In this document: piece by piece, positions 58,621 to 64,000 of the stretch
Layout of the letters: the number at the start of each line of letters is the position of its first letter
Numbering within the stretch: the stretch's first letter is position 1
Assembly (NCBI GenBank): GCA_947462335.1
Contig: OX381704.1
Coordinates: 29,287,955-29,351,954 of the forward strand
DNA length: 64,000 nt
Direction of reading: 5' to 3'
Source: Harmothoe impar
Lineage: Eukaryota; Annelida; Polychaeta; Phyllodocida; Polynoidae
The notes under the pieces: generated by a model
What the model saw: the letters and a program-made list of their open reading frames with translations, nothing else
What the model was told of the DNA's origin: nothing
Databases searched by the model: none
Translations under genes and position numbers: made by a program

Positions 58621-60632
58621 GAATGGCGCTGACCACTGATCATTTAGCTAAGGCCCTATACGATGCTGATGCTTTCTTCGCTGACGGTGTGTTCATGAAA
58701 ATTATCATTATTTTTCAACCAATATATATAGTAAAATCAATATAGGGGATATAATATTATCAATGTAAAGATATAACAATTTCTGTTGAGTTTTATCATG
58801 AGGAGGGTCGCGACCAACCGATAATGATAAATGATGACAAAGGAGGGTGGGGTCTCGGGAAATGCTTGAAAATGGATGACGTGCTACTTGAATTGCCCCA
58901 CTAAAGTGCTATGCGGTACTTAAAGGAATGATCGGTACATCTGAAAATGCCCCAAATGTCCTGTATCTAGCTGCACTCGGAACAAAGGCCACCAATCACT
59001 GAGTACAATGACTCACCTTATCTGCTCATTGATGTCCTTAATTATTGATTTTGATTGCCGGATGTGGCATTAGTACTGCGTTGGATACAGGCAGATTTAT
59101 TCTAATTGGTCCTCTATAAAACGGCTTTGAATGTGCCTCGTCTAGGAATCATGGTCATTTAGTTGGAGGAGTGTCTCCCCTAGGTAAATAAATAACTGTA
59201 ACGTTGACAGTTGACTGCATAGCAGCGAATGTAGTCTCATTTGATGTGTAGTAGGCTACAATGAAGGCATGACGTATATTCTGGGAAGAAACGTCTTGTG
59301 ACGTCTTTGTGTTGAGGAATACTGTTTCAGGTTAAAACAGCTGGCAGTAGTAACCTTCACGTGTGTACACTCTCGTGACCGCGGGAAGTGAACGAGATCA
59401 GTCTGAATAAATGGTGGACCGAGCTGTCACATCCATCTTCTGGGCGTCGTGGTAAGGGATCGAACCCGCCTTTCTCCCCTCTCATAAACATGACTAGGTA
59501 CATAACATAGAGTGAATCGTAACACTGCCACCGGAAATACCCTCCGACATCGCACTGCGCAGGACCAACTGCGCACTCACTTATCACACGTGGGTAAAGG
59601 GCTTAGGGGATGTATAGATTTAGCCTAAAGTGCATGAAAAATTCACGAGATATTCATAGCTTGCTTAGTCCGGGTATTTCCTGGAGAGCATGTAGGAGCG
59701 TTAACACAACATATATCCCCTATCCCCTAGGGTCTATCGGACCAATACAACTTCCTTAACGTGTAGGCCTATCTTAAAACCCCAATGTACAGTGCCCGTT
59801 TGTACCATGTTTTCCTCCCATTTATACGAACATGTACATATATACTGTGTTTATGCATTATACTAATAGGTGGTGAAGGCCAATATGACTGCACTGACAC
59901 AGTGTGATGCACATTAAACATATTTTGAAATGGCACAGACTGGGAAAGGGAACCTTAGTGCACCCTACACTAAGCCCAAGGGTCCCTTTTGGCAGATCGT
60001 GTCACAAAATTTCAATAGACACTTATGATAGCATTACCATTCTAATAATCAATAACATGATTCCTGAGCTCTTACTCAGATGCATCTCTGCATCCGTCTG
60101 CGACGTGTCACCTTGAAGCAATCAGCATCAAAATGCTTATATTTTATTGAGATATTGGCTTCCACTAAACAATTTATATTGTGGATAGGCTAATGATAAA
60201 TTAGAAAATCAAGGTCCAGTATACAAAGCCCACATGTAGCCCTATGTAAATCATGTATACATGGTCCTTTTTGATAAGAAAGGCAGGACAGGACAAGATT
60301 ATATACTTACATTCCTTTTTGGAAAACACATGCCTCCCCCTCTTTTAAAGTGTAAAATATGTATAGTCTTTTTTATATTTTAGACGCATAGACACTGTAT
60401 TTATTAAGGCAGACATTGCCAGGGGACGTTTCTCAGAAGGCGTCTGACAGGGAGCGTATAGAAACTAACCAGGTCAGACAAGTCTTGAACAGACGACATT
60501 TCCCAGTAGAGGCGGCGCCAGAACAACATTCAGCTACAGGTGCCCTCAGCGTTCAATAAACCGAAGCAGCGAGACGGGCAGCGCAGCAGACGACACTGCT
60601 GGGCGGCAAAACGACGCTTTATCTACCCCCAG
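58621..60632. other. No supported gene
   Basis: No exon with good splice sites and motif support was found. Missing upstream exons of the PHD-like fragment may lie here unrecognised. Confidence 0.4.
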
Positions 60633-60997
60633 GTTTGTCTTACATGCGGTTACCAAGGTTACAGGAAGCATTGCCAGTCAGCCATTGTAGACGTGTGTCC
60701 AGCGCCAGCTCCCTGGAGATGCATAGATTGTGGAATCGAACGGAATAAGAATTCCAAGTAAGGGGGCCACATATAGGACCCTATTATCGGATGTGCTATT
60801 GCCTCTATATTTTATGTAGCGACATCCTACCATATTAACCGTACAGGAAGAATTTGCTTATCCCAATACCCCGCCAAATACATATTCACCAGATATCCAT
60901 ATATTCCAACCTGATTGATGAGAATGTCGGCGACCCGATAGATGAGACTATAGATCTAACAACAGGATATATTATACAGAAGGATGAGAATAATTGA
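60633..60997 (+). CDS. PHD-like finger plus IDLT motif, partial two-exon gene
   Basis: Exon A 60633-60757 follows a pyrimidine-rich acceptor (TTTATCTACCCCCAG) and ends at donor CCAA/GTAAGG. Exon B 60847-60997 follows GTACAG and ends in TGA. Phases agree and the joined frame is open. Exon A encodes VCLTCGYQGYRKHC and, about 15 residues on, WRCIDC. This matches the C-x2-C-G-x2-G-x4-C ... W-x-C-x2-C half of PHF7/G2E3-type PHD fingers, but the usual zinc-binding His is Arg, with a His two residues later. Exon B encodes a Gln/Ile-rich stretch, an acidic stretch and TIDLTTG near its end, a SUMO-interaction-type motif. Upstream exons, including the first half of the finger, were not found, so it may be a fragment. 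Similar motifs occur in the decayed frame at 24598. Confidence 0.38.
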
Positions 60998-61082
60998 GTC
61001 AGACTTCAATTCAGATGATGTAGAATATTCATCTCACTTTCAAATGGGATTCGAAATAAAGGGGAATAATAGAGGACCTTAT

Positions 61083-61244
61083 GCCAAAAATTGTAAAAGG
61101 TGTGTTTCAGATCACTGCTGTGCGGATCATCAAATTGATTTTAGAATGACTTAAATGGTCTAAATATATATTCTTTTTAAGTATCTCGGGTCAGTATTGT
61201 TTTGTTGGGTAACTTGAAACACATCTTTTTTGTTTGTTTTGGCC
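61083..61244. mobile_element. GGTGTGTTTCAG MITE, copy 1
   Basis: The left end GCCAAAAATTGTAAAAGGTG and right end near-complement (GAAACACATCTTTTTTG...GGCC) are inverted. The same ends occur at 62598-62895. No coding content. Confidence 0.65.
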
Positions 61245-61312
61245 CTACCTGGAATATTAGAGATGGCCCTATATAGCACCAGATGTGCTTCAAACTATAT
61301 TCCATTCGAATA

Positions 61313-61530
61313 GTGTGGGTCTGGACACTAAATTCGACGTAGCAACATGGCCTTTTCTTAAAAATCGGCATACATGGGATATAGACACTACCGTGATTGG
61401 ACATGGGTATTTCATGAATTGACATGGAACATAGCATTTTTCTTAAAATCGACATGGGATGTAATTATTAAGCAACAAGGGATATTGCCTTTTTCTTAAA
61501 TCGACATGGGACCCCACCCTCCAGAGCCCT
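61313..61530 (-). repeat. GACATG/CATGTC dispersed repeat, copy 3
   Basis: Begins with a GTGTGGGTCTGGACACTAAATTCG variant and ends ACATGGGACCCC...CCAGAGCCC, matching both ends of the copy at 21019-21246 in opposite orientation. It contains several CTTAAAATCGACATGGGAT units. Confidence 0.72.
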
Positions 61531-62006
61531 ATAATCCCCGGCCGTTGTCTATGTCGATATGCTGGAATCCATATGTAAAACAGTGTTCTGGTTTGATTGA
61601 TCAGAATGTTTACGACCGGAGAGAATGGAATATGGCTGTATTCAAATAGACCTATACCAATAACAAAACTTAGGACTAGATACGAGACAGGATTATGAAT
61701 CATCCCATATAGCTGTGGCAGGAGGCGCCTGTTTAAAATGTAGTTTAGTGTACTAGTCTGAAAGCATCCCAGGAGACAGCAGGTGTTGTTATAGGCCCCC
61801 CACATTGTGCTAAAGGGAACCGTCTCTACTGCCTCAGTGGGCAACAGTTTACAGACAAAGCTATTTATAGCAACAGGAGCTGCTCATCCTGTCTTAGAAG
61901 TAAGGTCATTGACCGGTAGTTCTATTGGGGCTTCCTTGTTTTGAAATCTCTTTGGCATATTCCTTCTCTCGGTCCCATGTGTCTGTCTCATTGTCCTTGT
62001 CCATCG

Positions 62007-62066
62007 CTGTCTGTCTGTCTCTGTCTATCTGTCTGTCTATCGGTCGGTGTATATGTCTGTGTGTGT

Positions 62067-62099
<33 letters not shown>
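62007..62099. repeat. Compound CTGT/GT/CT microsatellite
   Basis: CTGTCTGT, then GTCTATCTGT, GTGTGTGT and finally a pure CT run to 62099. Translations over it are artefacts. Confidence 0.95.
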
Positions 62100-62102
<3 letters not shown>

Positions 62103-62232
62103 CAGTATGAAAATAACCATATTATGAAACAAAAATGAGAAGAACAAAAAGTAAGGTCAAGCTAAATGTCACTCCAAATATTTCCCAACAATTATCGGAG
62201 TTAAGTAAACATTCTTTTCTTGTTCCCTGCAG

Positions 62233-62392
62233 CCTACATGCGCTTAATGATGCAGAACTACATCTTTCACGACCACCAGAAGCCCACAAGGTTTCCCTCC
62301 TGGTCCCCAAATGTCGCCATGATTTATGTCTCAAGCCACAGAGCTCCCAGGGGATGGACTTTTATTCAATTGTACCTCAGGGCTGCATCCTT
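62233..62392 (+). CDS. Candidate internal exon, unknown gene
   Basis: A strong acceptor (TTCTTTTCTTGTTCCCTGCAG) and a perfect donor (GTAAGT) bound 160 bp. Two of the three frames are open throughout, one starting at codon TAC (62235) and one at CTA (62234). Both have protein-like composition, and I recognise neither. Which frame is used, and the neighbouring exons, are unknown. The splice signals carry the call; a non-coding exon is equally possible. Confidence 0.3.
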
Positions 62393-62597
62393 GTAAGTGG
62401 CAGTTGCACTGCCCTGTCCTCTTTTTATGCCACTTCTACCGCCCAACACCTGTCGTCGGTGTCTCCTCTATATCATGGCTGGCCACTAGAAGCCATTACT
62501 GTCGGCTGTAGCTCTTTTATGCTCCAACTATGACTGTTCTCCATAGGAAGACCCACGAGGACTGGCCACACAGATACTCTTTGAACTCCAAAACTTA

Positions 62598-62895
62598 GGC
62601 CAAAAAATTAAAAGGTGTGTTTCAGGTTATATAGTCTGAAAATCTAGGTAGGGTAGATCAGATTTTTAAATTTCTTCTTTTACTTAGGCCTGAAAAGTAC
62701 CAAAAAATTAACTCGCAACCTTCAGTGCTGACTCATCGACAACAGTGTTGACTCATGGACTATCAAATTGACTCTGAAATAGCCCCAAAATTGCTTAAAA
62801 CATTAATATTTTTTCAAAATTGGATAAACATTTCTTGAGTCGGCCCTATTTTGCTAGGTAGGGTCGGGTAACCTGAAACACACCTTTTTTGGTCC
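62598..62895. mobile_element. GGTGTGTTTCAG MITE, copy 2
   Basis: Ends AAAAGGTGTGTTTCAGGTTA and TAACCTGAAACACACCTTTT are exact complements; the flanking GGCCAAAAAA and TTTTTTGGTCC also nearly pair. Longer interior than copy 1 and unrelated in the middle except near the ends. Confidence 0.78.
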
Positions 62896-63063
62896 TAGTC
62901 AATAGCGACGAATCTAGTTAGTCGTTTTTGGCTCCCTATACGACCAACCGTGGTTAGTTAATACTATCAGGTATAGTCAGTAGTGACCACCTTAGTCATT
63001 CCATTCCTATGAGTATTAGGCCTTAGCTACAGACTAAGGCCCGGAGGATTCAGATTTTCAGTG
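62895..63063 (+). repeat. Dispersed repeat related to 33214-33475
   Basis: Directly abuts the MITE copy 2. Shares several 12-20-bp words with the other copy and ends GATTTTCAGTG, the terminus of the CACTGAAAACC family. Confidence 0.7.
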
Positions 63064-63741
63064 CACAGGGAGCAAGAGGCTGTGGAGGGAGGAGGCAATG
63101 GTTACAATGAGGATACATAGATGCTTGTGGCAGGGATTCGCTACATGTGTACATGATGCACAGGGAATCCTGGCACATGATTGCAGCTAAACATAGGGTT
63201 AGCCGCCCATGAGTGGCCCCCTGGTGAGAAGACTGGCTTTGATAACATATTACTTAATTATAGACGGACAGATTCAATCCTTTTATATTATGCAGCACCT
63301 TTCATTGGAATACTATTTGGAATACTATAGACTAGTTTAAACTGATGATTTCTGTTTAATATGTTATTAAATGTAGATGGAAATACAGTAGCGTTTGGAC
63401 GTGGAATTGGTATACCATGAATTGCCCACAAGTACCTTGAGTGGTCCACTCTAATAAAACCCCTTCTATGGTTCTCTGGTTTGGAATATGTTATTACAAA
63501 TGTCATGTTCCATTATAATATAATGAAACAGAGGCTCATCCACATTGTTACATTCAACATAGCAGTTCGATGAATTAAATAGCTTTCCTTTACTCTTGCC
63601 TTCTGCCTACTTGAAGGCTGCCTTCTGTTCTTTAAACCCCTTGGCATCTGCGAATTTCTGTGTTCATGACTCTGTGGCGTTTTTGCGGCCGACACAGTTC
63701 ATGTATAAAGGGATAGTGGACACAGTGCTAATGGTGTTGGG
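63064..63741. other. No gene seen
   Basis: Nothing supported in this spacer; possibly the start of an intron of the minus-strand gene beginning at 63978. Confidence 0.4.
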
Positions 63742-63978
63742 TTAGAGCAGCGGACGTTGACAAAGAGACATGCTGGAGCAGGAGTATTCAGCTTCCATGC
63801 ACTCAGTGATAGTGAGCAGGAGGCAATTGGACCTCCAAGGTAGACATGTTAGATGGTAGCAGGCGCCAAAGAATACGGCTAGTGCTGCCAGGGCTGCACA
63901 GACAGCTAATTCATGCATTCCCCGTCTCATGTCTCCCCCTTGTCTCCTGGTAGCACTAGCAGCAAATTGGCTTCCCAT
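63742..63978 (-). CDS. Candidate first exon of a single-pass membrane protein
   Basis: The ATG at 63978 sits in GCCCACCATGGG, a near-ideal Kozak context. The frame encodes a basic N-terminus (several Arg within residues 10-20), then a hydrophobic segment from about residue 25 to 45 (ELAVCAALAALAVFFGACYH), then ordinary sequence to a stop at 63742. This is the layout of a type II signal-anchor protein such as Golgi enzymes. The true exon may end earlier at a donor; GAG/GTCC near 63838 is one weak choice. No family recognised. Upstream promoter and later exons would be outside or unrecognised. Confidence 0.38.
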   Translation of the reverse strand: MGSQFAASATRRQGGDMRRGMHELAVCAALAALAVFFGACYHLTCLPWRSNCLLLTITECMEAEYSCSSMSLCQRPLL

Positions 63979-64000
63979 GGTGGGCGTATGTTAACCAGAT

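Noticed and set aside
61906..62138. Arg/Glu- or Ser/Leu-rich frames near 62 kb
   Set aside because: They translate the CT/GT microsatellite.

Overview
The window looks like accessory, repeat-rich chromosomal DNA of an invertebrate animal. The evidence is one multi-exon metazoan gene (makorin) with GT-AG introns, vertebrate-style TATA and AATAAA signals in a retrotransposon LTR, many MITE-like elements, a tRNA-Gln-derived repeat and a 200-N scaffold gap. I cannot name the species. Marine groups such as lophotrochozoans, cephalochordates or echinoderms all fit, but nothing here decides between them.

Layout. 1-4540: A+T-rich DNA ending in a broken + strand reading frame (3540-4540) of unknown origin. 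5280-11024 (minus): a complete seven-exon makorin E3 ubiquitin ligase gene, the only confidently intact host gene; its first intron holds a second broken + strand coding region. 11.9-18.4 kb: a cluster of small mobile elements. It holds an 856-bp MITE, a fold-back element, a 2.2-kb LTR element of TRIM type with identical 159-bp LTRs, a 5-bp target duplication and three internal 20-21-bp minisatellites, a 781-bp element with an 8-9-bp target duplication, and a truncated MITE copy.

18904-28476: a 9573-bp element with 704-bp terminal inverted repeats and a 6-bp target-site duplication (GGAGTC), a Polinton/Maverick-like architecture. No polymerase, integrase or capsid gene is visible. The TIRs carry a promoter-like tandem array (CCAAT, E2F-type, CACGTG and ETS-type sites); the interior has CAG-rich repeats, long hairpins, tRNA-like fragments and one decayed frame with a Cys/His motif and an IDLT motif. 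29.6-33.5 kb: more MITEs and a near-perfect 52-bp-stem hairpin.

33548-54611: a 21-kb head-to-tail array, LTR-internal-LTR-internal-LTR-internal-LTR, of a gag-only LTR retrotransposon. LTRs are 923 bp (TG...CA). A 4-bp target duplication (GTTA) lies only at the outer edges, so one insertion was probably expanded by LTR-LTR recombination. All three copies keep an identical intact 359-codon gag with a zinc knuckle; the pol region is reduced to at most a protease-like scrap lacking the catalytic motif.

54612-64000: mostly non-coding. It contains a small MITE-like repeat, the 200-N gap, a 480-bp palindrome carrying two opposed tRNA-Gln-like sequences, a two-exon PHD-like plus IDLT gene fragment, two copies of one MITE, a dispersed GACATG-type repeat, a microsatellite, a candidate internal exon, and a candidate first exon for a membrane protein at the right edge (minus strand). 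The array, the TIR element and the TRIM-like element look young (little or no divergence between their repeats); the broken frames look old.
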